From NCBI RefSeq assembly GCF_014203735.1, contig NZ_JACHJQ010000005.1, positions 124,001 through 188,000 on the forward strand: 64,000 bases of DNA. Direction: 5' to 3'. The stretch comes from Actinophytocola algeriensis (lineage in GTDB: Bacteria > Actinomycetota > Actinomycetes > Mycobacteriales > Pseudonocardiaceae). Below the pieces are notes generated by a model. That model searched no databases, was not told where the DNA came from, and saw only the letters and a program-made list of their open reading frames with translations. Below, in pieces: positions 23,683 through 32,321 of the stretch. Made by a program: the position numbers and the translations under genes. How positions within the stretch are numbered: the first letter of the stretch is position 1; the number at the start of each line of letters is the position of its first letter.

Positions 23683-24588
23683 ATGCGGGTCGAGCGGGCG
23701 CGGTACTTCCTGGCCGCCGTGGAGACCGGGTCGTTGCGTTCGGCGGCGGCCCGGTGCGGGGTGAGCCAGCCGACCGTCGGCCAGCAGATCGCGCTCCTCG
23801 AGGAGGAGCTCGACGTGGTCCTGATGACCCGCAGCCGCCGCGGGGTCCGCCCGACCGCGGCAGGCCAGGCGCTGCTGGAGCCGCTGCGCAGGCTGGTGGC
23901 GGCTGAGGAGGCGGTGCGCGAGTCGGCCACGGAGTCGGGCGGCGCCTACGCGGGCGGGGTGCACATCGGCGGGGTGTCGGTGACCGCGGAGACGATCATC
24001 GCGCCGGTCGTCGGCCACCTGCGCGCGCACCGGCCCGGCCTGCGGTTCACCGTCCGCGAGGGCGCCTCGGCCGACATCGAGGCCGCCGTGCTGGCGGGCG
24101 ACCTGGACTTCGGGGTGATCACGACGCCATCGCACCCGGCGCGGGCCGGCCTGCACCGGGTACCGCTCATCTCGGCGCCGGTCGGCGTCCTCGCCCCCGC
24201 CGACCACCCCCTGGCCGGGCGCGACCACGTCGACTGGGCGGACCTGGCGAGCTGGCCGATCGTCACCATGCGCGCGGGGACGGTGCTGTGGGACGTGCTG
24301 CACCGGCACGTGCCCCGCCCGGACGTCGTCGTCCAGGCCATGTCCGCCCGCACCCTGAAGGTGATGGTCGCGCAGGGTGCCGGGCTCGGGCTGCTCGGCG
24401 GCTTCGACACGTCGGCGGACATCCCCGACGTGGTCTGGCTGCCCGTGCGCGACGCGGCCCCGATCCGGTTGTGCCTGGTGCAGCGCAAGGACAGCCAGCC
24501 CTCCAGGGCCGCGCTCATCGTCCGCAGGCTCATCAAGGCCAGGGCGGACGAGCTGGCCGACCGTGCGGCGTCAGTCGAGCATCCGTGA
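23683..24588 (+). CDS. LysR family transcriptional regulator
   Basis: A 301-aa regulator with the N-terminal LysR helix-turn-helix (about 1-60; LRSAAARCGVSQPTVGQQIA) and a periplasmic-binding-like effector domain (about 90-295). It is divergent from the CoA-transferase/carrier operon, the classical arrangement for a LysR activator of the neighbouring catabolic genes; the co-inducer would then be the imported acid or its CoA ester. The 3' end overlaps a broken minus-strand gene by 18 bp. Confidence 0.9.
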   Translation: MRVERARYFLAAVETGSLRSAAARCGVSQPTVGQQIALLEEELDVVLMTRSRRGVRPTAAGQALLEPLRRLVAAEEAVRESATESGGAYAGGVHIGGVSVTAETIIAPVVGHLRAHRPGLRFTVREGASADIEAAVLAGDLDFGVITTPSHPARAGLHRVPLISAPVGVLAPADHPLAGRDHVDWADLASWPIVTMRAGTVLWDVLHRHVPRPDVVVQAMSARTLKVMVAQGAGLGLLGGFDTSADIPDVVWLPVRDAAPIRLCLVQRKDSQPSRAALIVRRLIKARADELADRAASVEHP

Positions 24589-24915
24589 CGGCGGCTCGCC
24601 GAGCCCGGGTGCCACGCCGTGGCGCACCGCTTCCTTCGGTGAGCCGAGGTAGCGGTCGTCCGCGTCGAAGATCACGGCCACCGTAAGCGGACACCGCCCT
24701 CTGGCGCGTCGACCTCGCCACCGCCCGGCACGACCCGGCCGTCCTCGATCACCGTGCCCTGGACGACTGCCTGGCGCCACGCACCGGCCCGGTCCCGCGG
24801 CTGCCAGACCTGCTGTTCGCGGATCACCCCGCCCGCACCGAGGTCGGTCAGCCGCAGCAGGTAGTACACCTCGCCGGCCGCGGGCCCGGTCCCGGTCGGC
24901 GTGCTCGCGACGGGC
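24571..24915 (-). pseudogene. C-terminal remnant of an unrecognised protein, frameshifted
   Basis: Two minus-strand frames together read as one protein tail: VYYLLRLTDLGAGG through EVDAPEGGVRLRWP in one frame, then VIFDADDRYLGSPKEAVRHG to the stop in another. The switch falls near 24672-24682. Neither half has a start. The protein family was not recognised. It lies directly after a broken sigma-factor fragment on the same strand. Confidence 0.5.
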
Positions 24916-24929
24916 GGCGACGTCGTCCC

Positions 24930-25127
24930 CCGACGGCCGCGGTCTCCACTTCGGACAGACCGCAGTAGTAGCGGAGCAACCGGGACCCCGGTTGATGACG
25001 GCCCTGCGCAGGTACGCGACGAGGTGTTCGGTGTCGGTGATCCCTGGCCGCAGCCGCCACACCGCCTCGTAGCAGTCCTGCACGATGTCCGGGGCCGTGT
25101 GGACATTGTCCGTTAGCAGCGCGGCGG
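24930..25127 (-). pseudogene. ECF sigma factor remnant
   Basis: The minus strand encodes LLTDNVHTAPDIVQDCYEAV and LVAYLRRAVINRG, typical of sigma region 2 in ECF factors. After a frameshift it continues with LLRYYCGLSEVETAAV, typical of region 4, but most of the intervening sequence and the recognition helix are missing. The upstream end is cut at about 25122-25127, the same place where the plus-strand DinB-like fragment begins, so a deletion or rearrangement joined two genes here. Confidence 0.6.
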
Positions 25128-25448
25128 TCGGGCACGAACCTGCTCGGCCTGGTCAAGCACCTCACCCACGTGGAGCGGCACTGGCTGCTGGGCCACAGGG
25201 TGACCGACTGGCAGGCCACCTTCCACCCCTCGGCCGACGACACCACCGGCACGATCCTTGCCACGTACCGGAAAACCGTCGCCGAGGCGAACGCGGCGAT
25301 CGCGTCCTGGGAAGACCTCACGGCACCGGGCCCGCGCCGGTCCGCGTCCCGGCGCTGGACGCTCACCCACCTGATCGAGGAAACCGCGCGGCACGCGGGG
25401 CACGCCGACATCCTCCGCGAGCTGATCGACGGCGGCACCGGCCGCTGA
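25122..25448 (+). pseudogene. DUF664/DinB-like protein, 5'-truncated
   Basis: The frame reads GTNLLGLVKHLTHVERHWLL, then RWTLTHLIEETARHAGHADI and LRELIDG, which matches the central and C-terminal parts of DUF664/DinB four-helix proteins, including the His residues used for metal binding. The first 50-60 residues of the family are missing and no upstream start restores them. A GTG at 25170 could start a 92-aa product, but it would lack helix 1. Likely a remnant. Confidence 0.6.
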
Positions 25449-25514
25449 CACGTCAGAGCTCGGCGATGGTGAGCAGCCACTCCATCGTCGGACCTCGGGG
25501 TCGGGCGCCTCGCG

Positions 25515-26573
25515 TCAGCGGGGGAGGCCGCGGTAGTCGCAGTCGTAGCCGAAGTAACGCGGGCCGACGAGCTCCAGACCCGCCGGTGTGGTCCACCTCG
25601 GGTCGCAGGGCAGGCCCAGCACCGTCACGCGGTTGCCGTACCGCAGCGCCTCGGTGGTGACCGGTTCGCCGGTGTCGGTCTCCAGCACGCAGATCAGGTC
25701 CGGGGTCGTCGCCAGCACCTCGTCGTGGCGCGTCGCCAGGAGGTACTCGTTCTGGAACGACAGGCGCAGCTCCGCGTCCGTGCCCACGATGGTGGCGCCC
25801 CCGCGGCCGAAGCCGCCGGTGGTGGTGCGGTGCACGTCGGTGACCTTGCCGGTGATCAGGTGGACGCCGCCTGCGAGGTCGGTGACCGCCGTGATCGGGT
25901 TCGCGTGGTCGGCGCGTGCGGTGCGGACCGCGGCGCCGAGGCGGGCGGCGAGGGTGAGGGTGCCCGCGACCAGCCCGTCGGGCAGCTGCGCGCCGGTCAT
26001 CACGGTGTCGGCGGTGTACACCGAGCACCCGGTGGCGACGCAGGCGGCGCGCGCGATCCGCTCGGCCCACAGGTTGGAGACCGCGTTCACCGTGAGCGTG
26101 TTGCCCTTGTCGTCGGCGACGGCCATGGGGCTCGCCGGGATGCCGGCGAGCGTCGGCAGCACCATCTGCGCTTCGGGGAACGCCCTGCCCATCGCGTCGC
26201 CGTCGACGACGGGCAGCCCGGTCTCGGCGGCGAGGGCCAGTGGCACCAACGAGTTCATGCCGCCGATCTCGATCGCCACCAGGTGGGTCGCCGAGATGCC
26301 CCTCGCCTGTTCCAGCGCACGCAGCGCGGCGAGCGTCTCGGTGCCGTTCGGCAGTTTCTCGGTGCCGACCGTCGGCGCGCCGAGCATCGACACGGGCACG
26401 ACCACCGCGTCGGCCGGGACCTCGTCGACCGCGACCAGCGTGACCGGGCCGTGCCGGGTGATCGCCGCCTCGGCGAGGAGCCTGCCGAGGTAGGGGTCGC
26501 CGCCGCCACCCGTGCCGAGGATCCCGGCGCCACGGGCGATGTCGTCGAGGTCGGCGACGTCGATCTCACGCAC
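25515..26573 (-). CDS. DUF917 family protein (S-methyl thiohydantoin desulfurase-like)
   Basis: A 352-aa cytosolic protein of the DUF917 family, now linked to S-methyl thiohydantoin desulfurase-type hydrolases. The N-terminus ARGAGILGTGGGGDPYLGRL is diagnostic, followed by IEIGGMNSLVPLALAAETGLPVVDGDAMGRAFPE. It probably works on a hydantoin-like ring together with the HyuA protein encoded upstream; its start overlaps that gene's end by 8 nt, implying translational coupling. A second, divergent DUF917 gene (31158-32261) lies at the other end of the same cluster. Ring substrate unknown. Confidence 0.85.
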   Translation of the reverse strand: MREIDVADLDDIARGAGILGTGGGGDPYLGRLLAEAAITRHGPVTLVAVDEVPADAVVVPVSMLGAPTVGTEKLPNGTETLAALRALEQARGISATHLVAIEIGGMNSLVPLALAAETGLPVVDGDAMGRAFPEAQMVLPTLAGIPASPMAVADDKGNTLTVNAVSNLWAERIARAACVATGCSVYTADTVMTGAQLPDGLVAGTLTLAARLGAAVRTARADHANPITAVTDLAGGVHLITGKVTDVHRTTTGGFGRGGATIVGTDAELRLSFQNEYLLATRHDEVLATTPDLICVLETDTGEPVTTEALRYGNRVTVLGLPCDPRWTTPAGLELVGPRYFGYDCDYRGLPR

Positions 26574-28188
26574 AGGACACCCCGACCTGCCGGGACACCG
26601 GCGCCTGGACGCGGTCGAGGTCCAGGTCGCCGACCGCCTTCACCCGCACCCGCGTGGCGCCGCCGGGCAGGTAGGCGAGCGGCACCTCGTCGATCTCGAC
26701 GATCTCGACGCTGCCAGGACGGGCCCCGGCGGCCTCGGCCCGCGCGACCGCCTCTGCCTTCAGTTCGGTGAGCACCCGCACGCGGGTGCCGTCGGCGATC
26801 GGGACGACCCGGTCGAGCTCACCGCCCACCTTGGCGATCGCCGCGCCGATCGCGTTGGCCACGTCGGCGTGCTCCGGCCGCCGCACGTCGGGCAGTCCGG
26901 GGAGCGTGTCCGGCAGCACCACGCTGCCGCCGCCGACGAGGACCACCGGGAGCGGGCCGGGGGAGGTGCGCATCCGGTCCACCGCGTCGGCGATCCGTTC
27001 GGCGGTGGCCGCCAGCACCGCCCGCGCCCTGGCCTGGTCGAAGCGGCGGACCAGTGCGGTCGTCGTCCCGACCCTGGTCAGTCCCGCGGCGACGGCCACA
27101 TCGGTCAGCGTGAGCGTGTCACCGCCGAACACCAGGCCCCTGCTGGGCAGCGCGAAGCCGACGCTGTCCGGTCCGACCGTGGTCTTCTCGCCGTCGGAGA
27201 AGTGCCGGACGAGGCTGCCGCCGCCGATGCCGAGCGACAGCACGTCGGGCATCCGCCAGTTCGTGCGGATGCCCGCCACGTCGGTGGTCGAGGTGGTCTC
27301 GCGGGGGAAGCCGCCGACGAGCACGCCAATGTCGGTGGTGGTGCCGCCGACATCGATCACGGCGCAGTCCGCGACACCGGAGAGGAAGCCGGCGCCACGC
27401 ATGGAGTTCGTCGGCCCGGACGCGAACGTCGCCGCGGGGATTCGCCTGCCGTACTCCACGTCCATGAGCGTGCCGTCGTTCTGGCTGAGCAGCAGCGGTG
27501 CGGTGATGCCCGCGTCGGCGAGCGCGCCGGTCAGCGCGTCCACGAGCTCGTCGGCCAGGTCGACCAGCGCCGCGTTGAGCACGGTCGCGTTCTCCCGCTC
27601 CAGCAACCCGATCCGGCCGAACTCGTGCGAGCAGGACACCCGCAGCTCCGGCACCTCGTCGCGCAGGAGCTCCGCCGCCTCGTCCTCCATGGTCCCGTTC
27701 ACCGGCGCGAACACCGACGAGACGGCGACCGAGCGCACCCCGGCCGCCGCGAGGTCGGCCGCGGCCCGCCGCAGCTCGTCGGGGTCCAAAGTGGACAGTT
27801 GGCTGCCGTCGTACTCGTAGCCGCCGTGGCACAGGTACCACCGGTCGCCGACGGCCGTGCGCAGCCGCGCCGGCCAGCCGGTCAGTGGTGGGAGCGCGGT
27901 GGTCGCGGGCAGCCCGAGGCGGACGACCGCGGTCGGGGTGAGGCGGCGGGCCTCCACCACCGCGTTGGTGAAGTGCGTCGTGCCGATCATGACCGCGGTG
28001 ATCTCAGCGCGCTCGAACCCGTCCGGTGCGTCCGCGAGCAGCTCGCCGATCGCGGTGAGCACTCCGGTCGTGACGTCTTCTGTCGTCGGGGTCTTCACCG
28101 CCGCCACGACCCGCACGTCCTCGTCGTGGCGGCCCGCGATCAGCACCGCGTCCGTGTTGGTGCCCCCGACGTCGATGCCGATGCGCAC
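26566..28188 (-). CDS. Hydantoinase/oxoprolinase family protein (HyuA-like)
   Basis: A 540-aa ATP-dependent ring-opening enzyme subunit. Both ATPase phosphate motifs of the ASKHA-type fold are intact: IGIDVGGTNTDAV at residues 3-15 and VIDVGGTTTDIGVLVGG at about 277-293. GTTHFTNAVVE and GLLERENATVLNAAL are also family-typical. HyuA proteins phosphorylate the amide of hydantoins or 5-oxoproline to drive hydrolysis. The GTG at 28188 has GGGGAGG about 7 nt upstream, and a 147-bp gap to the permease gene leaves room for a separate promoter. Coupled to the downstream DUF917 gene by an 8-nt overlap. Confidence 0.9.
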   Translation of the reverse strand: MRIGIDVGGTNTDAVLIAGRHDEDVRVVAAVKTPTTEDVTTGVLTAIGELLADAPDGFERAEITAVMIGTTHFTNAVVEARRLTPTAVVRLGLPATTALPPLTGWPARLRTAVGDRWYLCHGGYEYDGSQLSTLDPDELRRAAADLAAAGVRSVAVSSVFAPVNGTMEDEAAELLRDEVPELRVSCSHEFGRIGLLERENATVLNAALVDLADELVDALTGALADAGITAPLLLSQNDGTLMDVEYGRRIPAATFASGPTNSMRGAGFLSGVADCAVIDVGGTTTDIGVLVGGFPRETTSTTDVAGIRTNWRMPDVLSLGIGGGSLVRHFSDGEKTTVGPDSVGFALPSRGLVFGGDTLTLTDVAVAAGLTRVGTTTALVRRFDQARARAVLAATAERIADAVDRMRTSPGPLPVVLVGGGSVVLPDTLPGLPDVRRPEHADVANAIGAAIAKVGGELDRVVPIADGTRVRVLTELKAEAVARAEAAGARPGSVEIVEIDEVPLAYLPGGATRVRVKAVGDLDLDRVQAPVSRQVGVSCA

Positions 28189-28335
28189 TGTTCCGCCTCC
28201 CCGAACTTCAAAGTGTTGGTCCCGACCCAGCGAACCCGGCGGACCGCAGGCGGTTGGTGGCTGAGCGCCGTCACGTTCCCCTGAGGTAACTGCCGATCAG
28301 GCCAAGACTGTGCACAAAGATCCATAGGGCACGCT

Positions 28336-29649
28336 CTACTCGGCGCCCTTCTCGACTGCCAGCTCTTTGGTGCCGCGCACCAGCCCGGCCTTGCCCGCGG
28401 CCAGGTACACGACACCCGCCACCACGAGGGAGTTGAGCGCGGGGATGCCGATCTGCTCCTGCTCGGTCCACCAGCCCAGCAGCGCGGCACCGGCCCAGAT
28501 CACCAGCGTGGCAGGCACCCAGCCCGGTTCGGTCGCCGGGAGTCTGCCGTGCTCGCGGGACTCGTCGAGCGCGGGACGCCAGCGGCGCACCAGGAAGTAC
28601 TCGGCCACCATGATGCCCGCGATCGGCGGCAGCGTGACACCGAGGACGGTGAGGAAGTCGGCGAACCGGTCGAGGATGCCCAACGCTGACAGCGCCGTGC
28701 CGAGCACGCCGATCGCGATCGTCGCCACGACCCGGTTCACCCGCACACCGAACACTGTGGACAGTGTGTTGACGAACCCGAGCGAGGAGCTGTACAGGTT
28801 CCAGTCGTTGATCTTCACGGTCGCCGACACGAGGATGATCACGCCGATGGTCCCGGACGTCGCCGCGAAGATCGTGACCACGTCGGCCGACCGGATCGCG
28901 TACGCGAGGATGACACCGACCAGGCCGAGCACGTACTGGCCCAGCGTGATCGAGACGACGGTCTGCTTCACGACGTCCCCGGTGGACCGGTTGAACCGCG
29001 TCATGTCCGGGGTGAGCACCGCGCCCGCGATGTAGGAGCCCGCCACGATCGTGGCGCCGGTCGCGATGGACATCGGCTCGCCGAAACCCGCGGTGCCGAG
29101 CAGGTCGCCGAGGCTGTGGTCGGACAGCTCGCCGATGACCGACCAGCCGGCCAGCAACAGGAACGCGGGCACCGTGAGGTAGGCGATCCACGCCATCCAC
29201 CGGAACCCGAACACCACGAGCGCGGTCACCGCGAGCCCGGTCACGATCGACCACAGCCACACGGGCACGCCGTCGACCAGCGCGTGCAGCCCCTCGGCGA
29301 AGATCGCGTTCTGGATGCCGAACCAGCCGATCAGGCTCGTCGCGACGACCAGCCCGATCAACGCGGACCCGGACCTCCCGAACCCGGTCCACCGCGCGAG
29401 GACCGATGTGGACAGTCCTTCCCGGACACCGGCGATGCCCGCGAAGATCGCGACCACCTCGAGGATCACCGAGCCGAGGGTGAGCGACCAGAACGCGCCC
29501 CAGAAGCCCATCCCGGCGCCGAGCGTGGCGCCGAGCAGGAACACGGTCAGGTCGGACAGCTGTCCGAAACGTTGCACGGCAACGGTCCACCACGGGTAGC
29601 GGCCCGTCGCGGGCACGCGGTCCAGGGCGTGGTCGTCGGCACCCAGCAT
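28336..29649 (-). CDS. NCS1 family nucleobase/hydantoin permease
   Basis: A 437-aa membrane protein with about 12 transmembrane segments. The N-terminal region (GATLGAGMGFWGAFWSLTLGS) and central SLIGWFGIQNAIF match NCS1 cytosine/purine/hydantoin symporters related to CodB and Mhp1, which use Na+ or H+ gradients. Its place between two HyuA-like genes makes a hydantoin, purine breakdown product or similar ring the likely cargo. The ATG lies 4 nt after the stop of the upstream HyuA paralogue, so they share one mRNA. Confidence 0.87.
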   Translation of the reverse strand: MLGADDHALDRVPATGRYPWWTVAVQRFGQLSDLTVFLLGATLGAGMGFWGAFWSLTLGSVILEVVAIFAGIAGVREGLSTSVLARWTGFGRSGSALIGLVVATSLIGWFGIQNAIFAEGLHALVDGVPVWLWSIVTGLAVTALVVFGFRWMAWIAYLTVPAFLLLAGWSVIGELSDHSLGDLLGTAGFGEPMSIATGATIVAGSYIAGAVLTPDMTRFNRSTGDVVKQTVVSITLGQYVLGLVGVILAYAIRSADVVTIFAATSGTIGVIILVSATVKINDWNLYSSSLGFVNTLSTVFGVRVNRVVATIAIGVLGTALSALGILDRFADFLTVLGVTLPPIAGIMVAEYFLVRRWRPALDESREHGRLPATEPGWVPATLVIWAGAALLGWWTEQEQIGIPALNSLVVAGVVYLAAGKAGLVRGTKELAVEKGAE

Positions 29650-29653
29650 CGGG

Positions 29654-31165
29654 TCAGATCCCGTTCTCTTCGAGCGGCACGGTCGTCGGTCGGGGGCGGC
29701 CCGCCGGGACCGCGGATCTCGGTGGTCCCTCGGCGCGGGCGAGGAGCGCGACGGCGGGTTCGGCGAGGTAGCTCAACGGCGTCTCCTCGCGCAGCTTCGC
29801 CCTGGCGCGCTGCGGATCCGCCCCGGCGCGGACCGCGGCGACGCGGGCCGCCTCGTCCACGGTTTCCCGCACCACGGAGGCATCGTCGTCGCTCAACGCC
29901 AGGATGCGTCTCGCCTCGCCACCGACCGGCGCGGTGGCGACCCCGACCGCCGCCGCGGCCGCCGCCCACGGCGGACACCGGACGCTGACGGTGCCCGCGA
30001 GGTGGGGTGGCAGGGTAGCCGCGAGTTCTTCCGCGCCCGGGCCGCCGAGCAGCAGGGGCAGGTCTGTCGGCGCGACCTTCGCCCGGTCGATCGCCTCGGT
30101 CAGCGCACGGGTGTCGCAGCGCGCGCCGTCGGGCCGGACCGGGACCTGCGCGACCATGCGCAGACTGGTCGGCACCCCGGCGATCGTCGTGTGCCCCGAG
30201 GTCAGCCTCGGCAGGCCCGCCGTGACCGCGCCGATCGAGGGGGCGGTGCCGTCCGCGCGGGTCAGCGCCACGAGCGTGTCCTGTTCACCGGCGAGCAGCG
30301 CCGTGCCGCGGACCGTCGCCGCCGCCGCGCCGCCGTACAGCGCCAGCGGGTGCGTCGCGGCGTAGTCGATCGCCATGATCGTGCCGTCGTTGCGAGCGAA
30401 GAAGACCTCCGCGTGCCCGAGGCCGTGCGCCACCAGGACCTGCTGCAACCGCTCGGCGTCCCGGCAGGCCGGTGGTGTCATCACGGCCTGCAGCACCGTC
30501 GCGTTCTCGCGTTCGAGCAGGCCGCTGCCGCCGATCTCGTGCGACAGCACGATCCGCACGCGGCCGCCGAGCTCCCGTTCCAGCACCGCGGCCGCGGCCA
30601 GCTCGTGGTCGGGGGTGAGGGTGGCGAACACCCCGGTGACCGCGACGGCCTCGACCTTGCCCGCCACCGTCCGCGCGAACGCGGCGAGACCGGCCTCGTC
30701 CAACGGTTCCAGCTCGGTGCCGTCCAGCCGCGCGCCACCGCTCACACACGTGCTGGCGAGCACCACCCGGTCCCGGAACTCCGGCGGCCACAGTGCGAGC
30801 GGGGGCACGGCGGTCGTGGCCGCGCCCAGCCGGACCGCCGCGACCGGCCCGTGCCCGCCGGTCCACGTCTCCTGCGGCGCCGAGCCATCGGTGTCGGGCT
30901 CCACCACGACGTCGTCCAGCTCGCTGATCGCGAACAGGACCCGGTCGATGTCGCCTGCCGTACCGCCGCCGTCCACCTCGGCGTGCGCGAGCAACGGTGC
31001 CAGCGCCGCGTGCAGCGCGTCGTCGGGGGTCGGCTTCCCGGTCAGCCGCCGCGTCGTGACGGCGACGACCGTGCCGTGGACGTCCACCAGCGCGCCCGCG
31101 ACTTCGTCGCCGTCCAACGCGATCCCGAGCCGGTAGCCGCCCGTGTGGTGTGCGAGGTCAGACAT
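29654..31165 (-). CDS. HyuA-like paralogue with degenerate ATPase motifs
   Basis: A 503-aa protein clearly homologous to the intact HyuA-like protein at 26566-28188: shared blocks are HEIGGSGLLERENATVLQAV and NDGTIMAIDYAATHPLALYG. However the two glycine-rich phosphate loops are lost: the N-terminal GIDVGGTNTD is replaced by GIALDGDEVAG, and the second loop by VALTRADGTAPSIGAVTAG. It is therefore probably not an ATPase and may be a regulatory or scaffold subunit. The frame is intact over its full length with normal codon use, so it is not an obvious pseudogene. Coupled by 8 nt to DUF917 upstream and 4 nt from the permease gene downstream. Confidence 0.83.
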   Translation of the reverse strand: MSDLAHHTGGYRLGIALDGDEVAGALVDVHGTVVAVTTRRLTGKPTPDDALHAALAPLLAHAEVDGGGTAGDIDRVLFAISELDDVVVEPDTDGSAPQETWTGGHGPVAAVRLGAATTAVPPLALWPPEFRDRVVLASTCVSGGARLDGTELEPLDEAGLAAFARTVAGKVEAVAVTGVFATLTPDHELAAAAVLERELGGRVRIVLSHEIGGSGLLERENATVLQAVMTPPACRDAERLQQVLVAHGLGHAEVFFARNDGTIMAIDYAATHPLALYGGAAAATVRGTALLAGEQDTLVALTRADGTAPSIGAVTAGLPRLTSGHTTIAGVPTSLRMVAQVPVRPDGARCDTRALTEAIDRAKVAPTDLPLLLGGPGAEELAATLPPHLAGTVSVRCPPWAAAAAAVGVATAPVGGEARRILALSDDDASVVRETVDEAARVAAVRAGADPQRARAKLREETPLSYLAEPAVALLARAEGPPRSAVPAGRPRPTTVPLEENGI

Positions 31166-32261
31166 CGTCGGCCGCCAGTGGGGAGTAGTCGAGGGACAGG
31201 CCGAACGCGCGCGGCCCGACGAGCGCCAGGCCTTCCGGCCGCTGCCACGAAGGCGGGCTCGGCAGCGCGAGCACCACGACCCGCAGCCCGTACCGCAGCT
31301 CCGGCACCGGTACGGGCTCGCCGCCGTGGATGTCGAACAGGGTGATGACGTCCGGTGTCGCCGCCAGCAGCTCGCCGTCCTCGAGCACCGCGTGGTACTC
31401 GTGCCCGGCCTCGAGGCGCAGCCAGCGGCCGTCGTCGCGGTTGACGCCCTCCAGCAGGATCGTCCGGCGGGTGTTGGTGGCGAGCGCGGCGGTGGCCTTG
31501 TTCTTGATCGGGTGCACGCCGGTCACCCGGCACTCGGCCAGCCGGGCGCCGCCGAACTCCTCGGCGAGCCGCGCGACGGCGGACCTCGTCGAGTGCCCGT
31601 CGCGCACGGCCTCCTCGAGCACGGTCCCGATCCGGAGCGCCTTGGTCATCGAGCCGTCGACGACGGCGCCGTCGGCCTGGTCGACGGTCATCACGTACTC
31701 GCTGCTCACCCCTCGGTTGCCGAACGCCGTCGCGACGTTGCGCGCGAGCCGTTCCAGCCACTCGCCGGACTCGGCCCGCACCAGGACCACGCGGTCGTGC
31801 TCGTCCGCGAGCACCGACGGGCTGGCGGGGATCCCGGCGACCTGCATGGCGACCTGCTCGATGCCGGGGAACGCGCGGCCCATGCCGTCGGCGTCCAGCA
31901 GGGGCAGGCCGGCGTGGGCCGCGAACGCGACCGACATGGGGCCGTTGCTGCCGCCGACCTCGGTGCACATCAGTGCCGCGACGCGGCGGTCGAAGTGGGC
32001 CTCGACCTGGCGGCGGATGACGACCGACTCACGGCCGGTGCCGATGCGCTCCACGTACACGTCCGGCGCGCCGAGTAACGCGCACGGCATCACCAGTTCG
32101 TCGTCGGGGAGCTCGGTTAGCTCGACCACGCGTACCGGTCCGTGTTCGGCGACCGCGTGCAGCGCCGCGGGTAACGTCTGGCCTGCCGGCCCGCCCCCGC
32201 CGGCGCCGAGGACGTCGCACCCCTTGGCGAACGCGGCAAGGTTGCCCTTGTCGAAATCCAC
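31158..32261 (-). CDS. DUF917 family protein (S-methyl thiohydantoin desulfurase-like)
   Basis: A 367-aa DUF917 protein, first gene of the minus-strand hydantoin-type operon. FAKGCDVLGAGGGGPAGQTL and TEVGGSNGPMSVAFAAHAGLPLLDADGMGRAFP parallel the other DUF917 protein here but the two are well diverged. GTG at 32261 is taken as start; a TTG sits one codon upstream. No clear ribosome binding site is seen and a TACTAG-like -10 (32271-32276, minus strand) lies about 10 bp away, so the mRNA may be leaderless. Divergent from a PucR regulator gene. Confidence 0.83.
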   Translation of the reverse strand: MDFDKGNLAAFAKGCDVLGAGGGGPAGQTLPAALHAVAEHGPVRVVELTELPDDELVMPCALLGAPDVYVERIGTGRESVVIRRQVEAHFDRRVAALMCTEVGGSNGPMSVAFAAHAGLPLLDADGMGRAFPGIEQVAMQVAGIPASPSVLADEHDRVVLVRAESGEWLERLARNVATAFGNRGVSSEYVMTVDQADGAVVDGSMTKALRIGTVLEEAVRDGHSTRSAVARLAEEFGGARLAECRVTGVHPIKNKATAALATNTRRTILLEGVNRDDGRWLRLEAGHEYHAVLEDGELLAATPDVITLFDIHGGEPVPVPELRYGLRVVVLALPSPPSWQRPEGLALVGPRAFGLSLDYSPLAADDV

Positions 32262-32321
32262 CAAGCCATGCTAGTAGCCTGTCACGCAGCGTGTTTAGTT
32301 TCGTACGACAGGAATTCGGTC

